Shown here piece after piece: positions 48,556 to 57,597 of a DNA stretch of 64,000 bases. Position numbers and translations under genes: made by a program. Within the stretch, counting starts at the first letter, position 1. The number at the start of each line of letters is the position of its first letter. The notes under the pieces were generated by a model. It worked only from the letters and a program-made list of their open reading frames with translations. It had not been told where the DNA came from and did no database searches. This DNA is from Actinomycetota bacterium. Its GTDB lineage: Bacteria > Actinomycetota > Acidimicrobiia > Acidimicrobiales > Ilumatobacteraceae. Where the stretch lies: the NCBI GenBank assembly GCA_016871395.1, contig VFYV01000001.1, positions 124,001 through 188,000 on the forward strand. Reading direction: 5' to 3'.

Positions 48556-49023
48556 TCAGCCGGTCGACTTCGATTTGGTGCTGAACATACCTCCGGCCAA
48601 CTCGGCGAATTGTGTGAGCGGTCCGAGCCGTCCGGCCAGGTCGCCCAAAGTCGCCACCGCCTTGGTCACGTCGGCGGGAAGGGTGCCCACCTGGTTCATG
48701 ATGCCGTCGACTCTCTTCAACGTCCCGCGAGCCTGCTTCACCCCGGCTTGAACGGCGGGGAGGATCTCCCGCAACGGAACTTCGAACTCGTCGAGCAGGT
48801 TGTTCACGCGGTGCGCCACGCGATTCAGTTCGGTCATGGTGTCGTTGAAGGTCGAGATCGACTTCACCACCTCACCGGTCATCTGAGTCACCACTTCGAC
48901 GACGCGACCGACGGCCATCAGGGGAGAGGCGCCACTCAGAAGCGAGAGCAGATCGGCCAACCCGGGTAATCCGCCCGGGCCACCGGATTCGGCGGAGGTT
49001 TTCGCGTTGTTGTCGATGGCCAT
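48556..49023 (-). CDS. Hypothetical alpha-helical protein
   Basis: LSLLSGASPLMAVGRVVEVVTQMTGEVVKSISTFNDTMTELNRVAHRVNNLLDEFEVPLREILPAVQAGVKQ; TAGTTT box 6 nt before ATG. Confidence 0.65.
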   Translation of the reverse strand: MAIDNNAKTSAESGGPGGLPGLADLLSLLSGASPLMAVGRVVEVVTQMTGEVVKSISTFNDTMTELNRVAHRVNNLLDEFEVPLREILPAVQAGVKQARGTLKRVDGIMNQVGTLPADVTKAVATLGDLAGRLGPLTQFAELAGGMFSTKSKSTG

Positions 49024-49044
49024 GAGAAAAAACTACCGCCGGAA

Positions 49045-51879
49045 TCAACGTGACGACGCGTAGGACTCCAAAGGTTCGCAGGTGCACACGAGATTCCGGT
49101 CTCCGTACGCGGCGTCGATGCGACCGACCGGCGCCTGATACGACGAGCCACGGGGACGACCCACCGATCGGGGATACGAGCGCGGCCAATCACCGACCAG
49201 GTCCTCGACGGTGTGCGGGGCGTGGCGCAGTGGGCTCTCCTCGACGGCGATCTCTCCGTTCGCCACGCGGTCGATCTCCACCCGTATGGCCACCATGGCG
49301 TCACAGAAGCGATCGAGTTCGGCCTTGGTCTCGCTCTCGGTGGGTTCGATCATCAGCGTGCCGGCGACCGGAAAACTCATCGTCGGCGCATGGAAGCCGT
49401 GATCCATCAGGCGCTTGGCCACGTCGTCGACGGTGACCCCGGTCTCTTTGGTGATCGGTCGTAGGTCGATGATGCATTCATGGGCCACGTGACCGTTCGC
49501 ACCGGTGTACAGAATCGGGAAGTGGGCATCCAGACGACGCGCGACGTAGTTCGCGTTGACGATGGCCATCTCGGTAGCGGTACGCAAGCCCCGCGCCCCC
49601 ATCAGGCGAACGTAGGCCCACGAGATCGGCAATATCCCCGCCGAACCGAACGGAGCGGCTGACACCGGGCCGACGGGGGAGTCGTCGCCCAGGGGGTGTC
49701 CCGGCAGGAACGCGGCGAGGTGGGACTTGACCGCCACCGGGCCGACTCCCGGCCCGCCGCCTCCATGGGGGATACAGAAGGTCTTGTGCAGGTTCAGGTG
49801 GCTGACGTCGGCGCCGAAGGTCCCCGGTCGCGCCAAGCCCACCAGTGCGTTGAGGTTCGCGCCATCGACGTACACCTGACCGCCCCCGTCATGAACGATT
49901 CGGCAGATCTCCGAGATGCCATCTTCGAACACGCCGTGCGTGGAGGGGTAGGTGACCATCACGGCGGCCAATCGATCACCGGCATCGTTGACCTTGGCCT
50001 GCAGGTCGTCCAAATCGACGTTCCCGCCGGAGTCGCAGGCCACCACGACCACCGACATACCCGCCATCACGGCACTCGCCGCGTTGGTGCCGTGCGCGCT
50101 GGAGGGGATGAGACACACCGTGCGTCGATCCTCTCCGCGGCTGCGGTGATAGGCGCGAATGGCCAGTAGCCCGGCGAACTCACCTTGGCTTCCGGCGTTG
50201 GGTTGCAGACTGACAGCGTCGTAACCGGTGACGACGACGAGCATCTGTTCGAGTTCGGCGATCAATTCTCGATACCCCACCGTTTCGTCATCGGCCGCGT
50301 AGGGGTGAACGTTGGCGAACTCCGGCCAGGTGATCGGCTCCATCTCGGTCGTCGAGTTGAGTTTCATCGTGCATGATCCCAAAGGGATCATGGTGCGGTC
50401 GAGGGCCAGGTCCTTGTCGGCCAACTTGCGCAGGTAACGCAGCATTTCGTGCTCGGTGCGGTAGGCGGAGAAGACCCGCGCTCGGAGAAGGGCCTCGGTT
50501 CGCCGGGGCACATGGAGCAATCCGACCGCGTCACCGTCCAGCGTTTCGTCGAGATCGACTCCGAAAACAGTCAGGAGTGTGGCCAGTTCCGACAACGTCG
50601 ACGCCTCGTCGAAGGTGACCCCGACGTTGTCCTCATCGATCACACGGACGTCGAACCCGCGAGAGCGAGCACGGTCTCGGGTGGCCGAGGCGGCACCCGG
50701 TGTGCGAACCGCGACGGTGTCGAACCACGAGTCGTGAGCGGTTCGAATGCCTACTGAACGGACGTTGGCGACGAAAAGCGATGCCAGTCGGTTCACCCGA
50801 TTGGCGATGCGACGCAAGCCGTCAGGGCCGTGCCAACAGGCGTAGAAGCCGGCCATGTTCGCCAGCAGGGCTTGGGCGGTGCAGATATTGCTGGTGGCTT
50901 TCTCACGACGGATGTGTTGCTCGCGTGTTTGAAGAGCCAGACGCAATGCGGGACGCCCGGCCGCGTCCGTGCTGACTCCGACCAAGCGACCCGGCAGGGT
51001 CCGCGCCATCGACTCGGTGGTCGCCATGTACGCCGCGTGCGGTCCGCCGAAACCCATCGGGACACCGAAGCGTTGGGCCGACCCGACCGCGATATCGGCG
51101 CCCAACGAGGCCGCCGACGCCACCAACACGCTGGCCAAGGGATCCGAGGCGATCACGGTGATCGCTCCCTGTTCTTTCACCCGCGCCACGTGCGGTCGAG
51201 GATCTTCCAACGAACCGGTCGAGGTGGGAAAGGAGAAGAGGGCTCCGAAGCACTCGCCGGCGTCGTCGCGCTGCCCCACATGGAGACGTATACCCAAGGG
51301 CTCGGCCCGAGTGGCCAAAACCGCGATGGTTTGCGGATGGGTGTCGGCCTCGACGAAGAACACGTCCGACGACGACTTCGAGGCGCGGCGCGCCATGGTC
51401 ATGGCCTCGGCCGCCGCCGTGGCCTCATCGAGCAACGAGGCGTTGGCGATGGGCAGACCAGTCAGGTCGATCACCATGGTCTGGAAGTTCAGCAGGGCCT
51501 CCAGACGTCCCTGGCTGACCTCGGGTTGGTACGGCGTGTACGCGGTGTACCACGCCGGGTTCTCGAGCACGTTACGACGCAACACGGGCGGGGTGATGGT
51601 GTTCGTGTAGCCCATGCCGATCATGCTGCGACGCGGGCGATTGCGCGCTGCCAAGTCTCTGAGGGCGGCGGTGACGTTCACCTCTGACATCGCATCAGGC
51701 AGGTCGAGATCCTCGCGAAGACGAATCGACTCGGGCACCGTGGCGTCGATCAACTCGGCGACCGTGGACACCCCGATGGTCCGTAACATCGAGTCACGAT
51801 CCTCGACGTCGAGAGTGCCGATGTGACGGCCGACGAAATCATCGGGCGCAAAGAGGTCGGACAGTGATTCAGCGTTCAT
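49045..51879 (-). CDS. gcvP: Glycine dehydrogenase (decarboxylating), single-chain GcvP
   Basis: [91 protein letters not shown]. Confidence 0.97.
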   Translation of the reverse strand: MNAESLSDLFAPDDFVGRHIGTLDVEDRDSMLRTIGVSTVAELIDATVPESIRLREDLDLPDAMSEVNVTAALRDLAARNRPRRSMIGMGYTNTITPPVLRRNVLENPAWYTAYTPYQPEVSQGRLEALLNFQTMVIDLTGLPIANASLLDEATAAAEAMTMARRASKSSSDVFFVEADTHPQTIAVLATRAEPLGIRLHVGQRDDAGECFGALFSFPTSTGSLEDPRPHVARVKEQGAITVIASDPLASVLVASAASLGADIAVGSAQRFGVPMGFGGPHAAYMATTESMARTLPGRLVGVSTDAAGRPALRLALQTREQHIRREKATSNICTAQALLANMAGFYACWHGPDGLRRIANRVNRLASLFVANVRSVGIRTAHDSWFDTVAVRTPGAASATRDRARSRGFDVRVIDEDNVGVTFDEASTLSELATLLTVFGVDLDETLDGDAVGLLHVPRRTEALLRARVFSAYRTEHEMLRYLRKLADKDLALDRTMIPLGSCTMKLNSTTEMEPITWPEFANVHPYAADDETVGYRELIAELEQMLVVVTGYDAVSLQPNAGSQGEFAGLLAIRAYHRSRGEDRRTVCLIPSSAHGTNAASAVMAGMSVVVVACDSGGNVDLDDLQAKVNDAGDRLAAVMVTYPSTHGVFEDGISEICRIVHDGGGQVYVDGANLNALVGLARPGTFGADVSHLNLHKTFCIPHGGGGPGVGPVAVKSHLAAFLPGHPLGDDSPVGPVSAAPFGSAGILPISWAYVRLMGARGLRTATEMAIVNANYVARRLDAHFPILYTGANGHVAHECIIDLRPITKETGVTVDDVAKRLMDHGFHAPTMSFPVAGTLMIEPTESETKAELDRFCDAMVAIRVEIDRVANGEIAVEESPLRHAPHTVEDLVGDWPRSYPRSVGRPRGSSYQAPVGRIDAAYGDRNLVCTCEPLESYASSR

Positions 51880-51917
51880 GGAAGCCTCCGGTTCGCTCGG
51901 TTCGCTTCCCCCGCTGT

Positions 51918-52098
51918 CTCTCCACCAGAGGTGGGCCTGAGAGCTTCGACCATGGTGGTCTTTCCCCGTCGGCGAGATCCCGAGAGATCCACTTTCCAGC
52001 GTTGTCTCGCCCGACCGGTCCGGTGGCCTGAGAGATTCCGGGGAGGTTGCTCCTTCGGCGTCCCGGTGCTGGCGGCACCGTGACTCTCCCGGTCGGGT
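51918..52098 (-). ncRNA. Tandem glycine riboswitch upstream of gcvP
   Basis: On the minus strand, aptamer 1 has cgggagag...gccgaaggagcaa...ctctcagg; aptamer 2 follows with cgagac...gacggggaaagacc...ctctcagg. Located directly 5' of gcvP. Confidence 0.92.
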
Positions 52099-52218
52099 TC
52101 AACGACAAGCCCGATCGTAGTTCACCGATGCCCCGCTCCGTGGTTGGAGCGACCATTTTCTGAACGTCGAGGTCACACCGCTCGGTGACGGGCCTCATCG
52201 GCCGTCCGTTGCTCGCTT

Positions 52219-53460
52219 TCAGTCGATCGTTCCGTAGGTTCCACCCCGGCCTCGACGATCTGTGCCGCGCAATTCGAGCGTCACCTCGCCGAGATCGGCC
52301 AGAAACTCCTCGACGGTGTCGGCGTGAGATGCGTTCACCGTGCAATGCAACGATGGGGGAGGGCCTTGTCGGTCGATGTACCACCCACGCGTGGCCATGG
52401 CCTCGGCCACGGCGTACACGTCGATCGAGTGCCTTTGCTCGTCGGCTCCGAAGGACAGCAGCGTGGAGTCCGGACGGGCGCGAACCACGAGTCCGTCGAT
52501 CCCGGCGATTCCATCGGCCAGGCGCAGACACGCCTCGCGGGCCCGTCGGGTCAGGTCGAGATAGCCCTCATCACCGAGGAACTTGGTGACCGCCCACGCC
52601 GCGGCCATCGGACCTCCACTCTTGGTACCGAGCACCCCGGAGGAACCGTAGAGACCACCGAGCCAGTTGTCGGTGACGAAGGTCTGGTACGAGCGCAGAC
52701 GACGGTTGCGATGCACGATCACCGACGCTCCCTTGGCCGTGTACCCGTATTTGTGGAGATCGACCGAGATGCTGGTGACGCCGGGAACCGCGAGGTTCCA
52801 CGGGGCCACGGTTTCGCCCATTCGTTCGAGGTACGCCAAGGTGACTCCACCCATGCACGCGTCGACGTGACAGTTCACATCGAGTCGAGCGGCGATCGCG
52901 GCGATGTCGGGAATGGGGTCGATGACCCCCTGCGGGTACTGGGGCGCCGAGCCGACCAGCAACACCGTGTTTTCGTCGCACGCCGCGCTCATCGCCTCCA
53001 CGTCGGCCCTCCAATCATCGCGCACGGGGGTGCGGCGGGCCTCGACTCCGAGGTAGTGGCAGGCCTTGTCGAAGGCGGCGTGGGCCGACACGGGCAGGAT
53101 CGCGTTCGGTGCGGTGACACCACGGTGCTGACGACCGCGTTCTCGAGAGGCTTTCACCGCCATGAGGATGCTCTCGGTTCCTCCGCTCGTCATGAAACCC
53201 GCCGCCTCGGTGTCACCGCCAACCCAGTTGGTCACCGTAGCCACCACCTCAGATTGGAATTTCTTCAAACTCGGAAAGGCCTCCGTGTTGAGCCCGTTCG
53301 CCGACGAGTACATCGCGTGAGCGCGTTCGGCCACCTGTTCGACTTCCTCGCCGGCGTAATACGCCAGGGAGAAGACTCGACCCTCCCTCCACGCGACGTC
53401 ACCGAATCCGGCCTGACGAGCCTCGTTCAGAATCGCCTGAGCACGATCAGAGAGTTCCAT
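52219..53460 (-). CDS. PLP-dependent group II decarboxylase / sphingosine-1-phosphate-lyase-like protein
   Basis: FMTSGGTESILMAVKASRER, HVDACMGGVTLAYLER, SISVDLHKYGYTAKGASVIVHRN (PLP lysine), LYGSSGVLGTKSGGPMAAAW. Confidence 0.92.
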   Translation of the reverse strand: MELSDRAQAILNEARQAGFGDVAWREGRVFSLAYYAGEEVEQVAERAHAMYSSANGLNTEAFPSLKKFQSEVVATVTNWVGGDTEAAGFMTSGGTESILMAVKASRERGRQHRGVTAPNAILPVSAHAAFDKACHYLGVEARRTPVRDDWRADVEAMSAACDENTVLLVGSAPQYPQGVIDPIPDIAAIAARLDVNCHVDACMGGVTLAYLERMGETVAPWNLAVPGVTSISVDLHKYGYTAKGASVIVHRNRRLRSYQTFVTDNWLGGLYGSSGVLGTKSGGPMAAAWAVTKFLGDEGYLDLTRRAREACLRLADGIAGIDGLVVRARPDSTLLSFGADEQRHSIDVYAVAEAMATRGWYIDRQGPPPSLHCTVNASHADTVEEFLADLGEVTLELRGTDRRGRGGTYGTID

Positions 53461-53478
53461 CGTCGGTACCGTAGACGC
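53461..53478. promoter_or_regulatory. 18-bp divergent intergenic region with overlapping -10 candidates for both genes
   Basis: cgtcggTACCGTAgacgc: plus strand TACCGT, 6 nt, ATG 53479; minus strand TACGGT, 7 nt, ATG 53460. Confidence 0.6.
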
Positions 53479-53925
53479 ATGAGCGTACCCGCCCCACTCG
53501 TGAGCGCCGCCGAGTTGAACGCCAGGTTGCGCGACCTGTTCGGAGCCGACATGCACGGATTGACGTCCGACATGGTCAGCGAGCTGGAGTACGGGATGGT
53601 GCTCACCACCATGGAGGTGAGCACCAAACAGTTGCGTCCCGGCAAGATCATCAGTGGCCCGACGGTATTCGCCGCTTGCGACGCGGCGCTGTTCTACGCC
53701 TGTCTTTCGGTGTACGGCTTCGACATGATGATGCTCACCAGCGACATGCAGATTCGTTTCCTGCGTCCGGCCAAGGGCACCCGGCTCCACGCTCGCGGGC
53801 GAATACTGAGCATCGGCAGCAAGCTGATCACGGGGCAGGTGGTGGCGTTCACCGACGACGAGTCCAAACCGGTCGCCGTGGCCCAGGGGTCGTGCGTTCC
53901 CCCGAAGAAAAACACCGACTCCTGA
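53479..53925 (+). CDS. PaaI-like hotdog thioesterase
   Basis: FGADMHGLTSDMVSELEYGMVLTTMEV, ISGPTVFAACDAALFYACLSVYG, SDMQIRFLRPAKGTRLHARGRI. Confidence 0.85.
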   Translation: MSVPAPLVSAAELNARLRDLFGADMHGLTSDMVSELEYGMVLTTMEVSTKQLRPGKIISGPTVFAACDAALFYACLSVYGFDMMMLTSDMQIRFLRPAKGTRLHARGRILSIGSKLITGQVVAFTDDESKPVAVAQGSCVPPKKNTDS

Positions 53926-53956
53926 CCCACCGGTCAACGTCGCCTAAGATCCGATG

Positions 53957-54334
53957 ATGCCCGACTCGACCAAGCCGACGATCACCATTCCCGCGGGCGA
54001 CCCGCCCGACGAACTCGTCATCGATGACCTCGTGGTGGGCGAGGGGACCGAGGCCTGCGCGGGCTGCCGACCGGTGATGCACTACGTCGGGGTGGCCTGG
54101 AGCACCCAGCGCGAATTCGACTCGTCGTGGAGTCGCAATGAGACCTTCGATTTTCGTCTCGGTGCCGGCGAGGTCATCGGGGGATGGGACCAGGGCGTGG
54201 CGGGAATGAAGGTCGGAGGCCGACGTCGCCTCACCATTCCGCCACACCTCGGATACGGCGCCCGCGGCGCCGGTGGGGTCATCAAGGGCAACGAGACGCT
54301 GGTTTTCGTCGTCGACCTCGTCGACGTCCGTTGA
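53957..54334 (+). CDS. FKBP-type peptidyl-prolyl isomerase
   Basis: GTEACAGCRPVMHYVGVAW, FDSSWSRNETFDFRLGAGEVIGGWDQGVAGMKVGGRRRLTIPPHLGYGARGAGGVIKGNETLVFVVDLVDV; alternative ATG at 53954. Confidence 0.95.
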   Translation: MPDSTKPTITIPAGDPPDELVIDDLVVGEGTEACAGCRPVMHYVGVAWSTQREFDSSWSRNETFDFRLGAGEVIGGWDQGVAGMKVGGRRRLTIPPHLGYGARGAGGVIKGNETLVFVVDLVDVR

Positions 54335-54378
54335 ACGACCTCGACGAGGAGGAGAGGGGCATTATCCGCCGCGTCGAC

Positions 54379-54393
54379 CGCGGGCTACCCGCG
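54379..54393. terminator. GC-rich hairpin between convergent FKBP and zinc-finger genes
   Basis: CGCGGG-CTA-CCCGCG, 6-bp perfect stem; no U-tract. Confidence 0.35.
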
Positions 54394-54419
54394 CCCGTCT
54401 CAATGTGTCATAACGGTTA

Positions 54420-54815
54420 TTATGGGCTATCGCGGTGGGGAGCCACGGTCCGATTGTGCAAGGGCCGGGCGGCATCGAGGAGCCACCGCAGGGCTTCTTG
54501 GAGACTGGCCACGGTTGGTCGCCCCGCACCAAGTTCGCGGTCGGTGTCCTCGATGGCACACGACAACACGTAGAGGTCATCGTAGAGACGATCCAATTCG
54601 CGTCGGGCCACGACCAGTTCGTTCTCACTGATTTGCAACTCGCGAGCCCGTTGACGCGACACCCAATCCCACTGACGACAGGCCTGGGAGCAAAAGACCT
54701 TCGGGCGCCCGGGACCCGATCGGTTCGTCAGCACACGTCGACACCACCGGCAGCGGGGGCGGTTCGCCGAAGCCTCGTCTCCCCGACTCTGCGACCCCTT
54801 GGTTTTTTTCGTCAT
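54420..54815 (-). CDS. Hypothetical zinc-finger-like protein
   Basis: CRWCRRVLTNRSGPGRPKVFCSQACRQWDWVSRQRARELQ (CxxC...CxxxC). Confidence 0.72.
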   Translation of the reverse strand: MTKKTKGSQSRGDEASANRPRCRWCRRVLTNRSGPGRPKVFCSQACRQWDWVSRQRARELQISENELVVARRELDRLYDDLYVLSCAIEDTDRELGAGRPTVASLQEALRWLLDAARPLHNRTVAPHRDSP

Positions 54816-54884
54816 GACGAAATTATGGCACAGTCACGGGAGCGGGCGGTGGGATCGGGTGGCGATCGCCGACAGACTCGGGGC

Positions 54885-55949
54885 ATGTCCGCTCCCGTCG
54901 CACCGCTCCATCGGTTCGCCAGTGACAACAACGCCGGGGTCCATCCCGCAGTCATGGAGGCTTTGGCAGCCGCCAATCACGGTCATGCCACTGCCTACGG
55001 GGACGATCCGTGGACGGCGATGGCAACGCGAGATTTTGCCGATCTTTTCGATCACGACGTGGTCGCCTTGATGGTCTGGAACGGAACGGGGGCCAACGTG
55101 CTGGCGCTCGGATCCGCCCTCTCCCCCGCTGGGGCAGTCGTCTGCTCGGACTGTTCGCACATCAACGTCGACGAGACCGGCGCCCCGGAGCGTCTGTTGG
55201 GTTCGAAATTGATGGACCTTCCGACGCGGGGCGGCAAGCTGACCCCCGATCAGGTGCGCGGGTTGCGTCACAATCTCGGGGTCGTTCACCACGTTCAACC
55301 GAGCGTGCTCTCGATCACGCAGAGCACCGAGTGGGGGACCCTCTACTCCCCGACCGAGATCGCTGCCTTGTGTGAGGTGGCTCACGAGATGGGAATGCGG
55401 GTTCACCTGGATGGTGCCCGAATCGCCAACGCCACCGCGGCCCTTGGCGGCTCGCGCGAGGTGTTGCGCTCCTTCACGCGGGATGCCGGGGTCGACATGG
55501 TGTCCTTTGGAGGCACCAAAAACGGCATGATGTACGGCGAGGCAGTGGTGTTCCTCGATCGTGAACTGGCCCGTTCCGCCGGGTACACCCGGAAGCAGTT
55601 CACGCAACTCCCGTCCAAGGTTCGCTACATCTCGGCTCAGTTTTCGGCGTTGCTGTGCGAGGACCTCTGGATCGACAACGCCCGACATGCCAACGACATG
55701 GCGCGACACCTCTATCAGGCCGTGCGGGGTCACCCGGCGTTCCACATCGCATCCGAACCGTCGGTCAACAGCCTCTTTCCGACTTTTTCGCCCACGGTCG
55801 AGGCCGACCGCATCGAGGCTTTGCGCGACTGGTCCTTTTTCTACGACTGGGACCCTTCTTTGCGCCAGGCGCGTTGGATGACCGCGTGGGACACCACCCC
55901 GCTGGACATCTCGGCCTTTCGCGCCGGCCTCGACCACTTCGTCGGTTGA
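54885..55949 (+). CDS. Low-specificity L-threonine aldolase-like (beta-eliminating lyase family) protein
   Basis: FASDNNAGVHPAVMEALAAANHGHATAYGDDPWT, CSDCSHINVDETGAPERLLGSKL, HLDGARIANATAALG, DMVSFGGTKNGMMYGEAVVF. Confidence 0.92.
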   Translation: MSAPVAPLHRFASDNNAGVHPAVMEALAAANHGHATAYGDDPWTAMATRDFADLFDHDVVALMVWNGTGANVLALGSALSPAGAVVCSDCSHINVDETGAPERLLGSKLMDLPTRGGKLTPDQVRGLRHNLGVVHHVQPSVLSITQSTEWGTLYSPTEIAALCEVAHEMGMRVHLDGARIANATAALGGSREVLRSFTRDAGVDMVSFGGTKNGMMYGEAVVFLDRELARSAGYTRKQFTQLPSKVRYISAQFSALLCEDLWIDNARHANDMARHLYQAVRGHPAFHIASEPSVNSLFPTFSPTVEADRIEALRDWSFFYDWDPSLRQARWMTAWDTTPLDISAFRAGLDHFVG

Positions 55950-56000
55950 GATTTCGCGGGTTGAGGATTCGTGGGTTGATGGTTCGTGGGTTGAGGGATC
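55941..56000 (+). repeat. 4 x 15-bp imperfect tandem repeat starting at the aldolase stop region
   Basis: gtcggttgagatttc / gcgggttgaggattc / gtgggttgatggttc / gtgggttgagggatc. Confidence 0.93.
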
Positions 56001-56007
56001 GCCGCCG

Positions 56008-56021
56008 GTGGTCGGGACCAC
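56008..56021 (+). terminator. Terminator-like hairpin followed by a delayed T-run
   Basis: GTGGTC-GG-GACCAC; TTTTTT at 56032-56037. Confidence 0.4.
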
Positions 56022-56039
56022 GGGGCTGACATTTTTTAA

Positions 56040-56068
56040 TTGACTCACCGGTTAGATAGTCCTAGGGT
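56040..56068 (+). promoter_or_regulatory. Putative sigma70-type promoter for the whiB-like gene
   Basis: TTGACT (56040-56045), 17 bp, TAGGGT (56063-56068), preceded by AT-rich attttttaa. Confidence 0.6.
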
Positions 56069-56125
56069 GAAGGGGTCGTCTCGGGGGTCGAGGCGTCGGT
56101 AGGGGGAGTTGTCAAGGGGGAACTC

Positions 56126-56425
56126 GTGGCGGCAACAGACATCGTCATCACTCGCCAGCAAACCGACGACGCCTGGATGAACAAGGGGGCATGCCGCGGC
56201 ATGACCCACCTCTACTTCCCCCCTAGTGCCGAGCGTCCCCAAGCGCGCGAACGTCGCGAGGCTATGGCCCGAGCGGTCTGCTCCGCCTGCGCGGTCAAGG
56301 AGACCTGCCGTGAGTTCGCGCGCAGCAATCACGAGTACGGCCTCTGGGGCGGCGAGAGCGAGGACGAGCGACACGAGGCCGGATTCCGCCTCATCGCTCC
56401 CATCGGTATCCGAGCTGCCTCCTGA
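56126..56425 (+). CDS. WhiB-family Fe-S transcriptional regulator
   Basis: WMNKGACRGMTHLYFPP, CSACAVKETCREFA, GLWGGESEDER; GTG start. Confidence 0.95.
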   Translation: MAATDIVITRQQTDDAWMNKGACRGMTHLYFPPSAERPQARERREAMARAVCSACAVKETCREFARSNHEYGLWGGESEDERHEAGFRLIAPIGIRAAS

Positions 56426-56486
56426 CCTCGTCGCGTTCACCAGCCAAGAGACCTACTTGGTTCGCGTCATGATGTGAAACTGACGC

Positions 56487-57551
56487 ATGGTCGCCGATCA
56501 CCGCTCTGCTTTGTATTCGGCGTGGGAGGCGTTCGGAGACCACCGACGCATCGTGGCCATCTATGACACCAGCCCGATGGTCTCGACCAACACCGTGTAT
56601 CGGCTCGACCTCGACCTCCCCGATGATTCTGGGTCGCGGCGGGTCTTCGCCAAAATCTCGAACTACGGCTCCTACTTCTTGTTCGCCGAGGATCACGACC
56701 GGCTCTTCCGCTGCTCACAACTCTTGCGCGGCACTCGATTCGACGGTTTTCTCGCCCCAGTTCTCGGTCGCAATGATCGTCCGTTCACGTACTACGACGA
56801 ACGAGTCTGGGTGGCTTTCTACAGCGAGGCGCGACGGGGTGAATCTCTCCCGGCACGTCTCACTGCTCGGCAAACTCGTTGCCTCGCCCGTGAAATGGCC
56901 ACGTTTCACGACGCTTGCACTGATATCGCCCCGGCCGTCCCGGCCACGTCGAATTCGATCAAGTCCGATGCGATCCATCTCCTCGATCTTTTGTCCAGTC
57001 CGTTCGCCTCGCGCAACTTCGAATTGTCCACCGAACACGTCAGCCTCCTCTGGCGACGCACCCACGACCTGTTGTTGACCATGGAGAACATCCGGTACGA
57101 CTCCTGGACGCGCATCCCGATCCTCGTGGATTGGAATCTCGGCAACTTCTCCGTGCGGAGTGATCTCTCGGGTGACTTCGAACTCCACTCGCGTTGGGAC
57201 TACGACTGGTTCCGTGTGGAATCCCGCATACTCGACTTCTATTTCTTGTCGCGCGTCTCGTCGGCCACCGGAGATCGCACCCATTGGACGTACTCACCAC
57301 ACACGCTGACCGAACCGTCCTTCGCCGACTTCATCGCGGCATACCATGCCGTGAGCCCCTTGACCGAAGAGGAGATCCGCTTTCTTCCGGTGGCGTACAC
57401 CTTCTTCATCGTCAACTATGTCGTGCGAGAGGGAGCGCGGTTCTTCCGCCCCGATCTGTGTGCCCAGTTCCGCAACGACGCTGCCCGTGTGTATCTGCCG
57501 GCGGTCGATCGACTGAACATCGATCCTCTGCTACGAATCGTCACCTCTTGA
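56487..57551 (+). CDS. Putative phosphotransferase/kinase-fold protein, substrate unknown
   Basis: EMATFHDAC, ILVDWNLGNFSV (D...N catalytic-loop-like), WDYDWFRVESRILDFYFLSR (DFD-like). Confidence 0.6.
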   Translation: MVADHRSALYSAWEAFGDHRRIVAIYDTSPMVSTNTVYRLDLDLPDDSGSRRVFAKISNYGSYFLFAEDHDRLFRCSQLLRGTRFDGFLAPVLGRNDRPFTYYDERVWVAFYSEARRGESLPARLTARQTRCLAREMATFHDACTDIAPAVPATSNSIKSDAIHLLDLLSSPFASRNFELSTEHVSLLWRRTHDLLLTMENIRYDSWTRIPILVDWNLGNFSVRSDLSGDFELHSRWDYDWFRVESRILDFYFLSRVSSATGDRTHWTYSPHTLTEPSFADFIAAYHAVSPLTEEEIRFLPVAYTFFIVNYVVREGARFFRPDLCAQFRNDAARVYLPAVDRLNIDPLLRIVTS

Positions 57552-57597
57552 GTGCCCCGGGTTGCCCTGCCACCGACCGCGAGGGTTCAATGACACC

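Noticed and set aside
52324-53478. 385-aa N-terminal extension of the 53479 thioesterase ORF
   Set aside because: Antisense to the PLP decarboxylase; the conserved hotdog domain and TACCGT box place the start at 53479.
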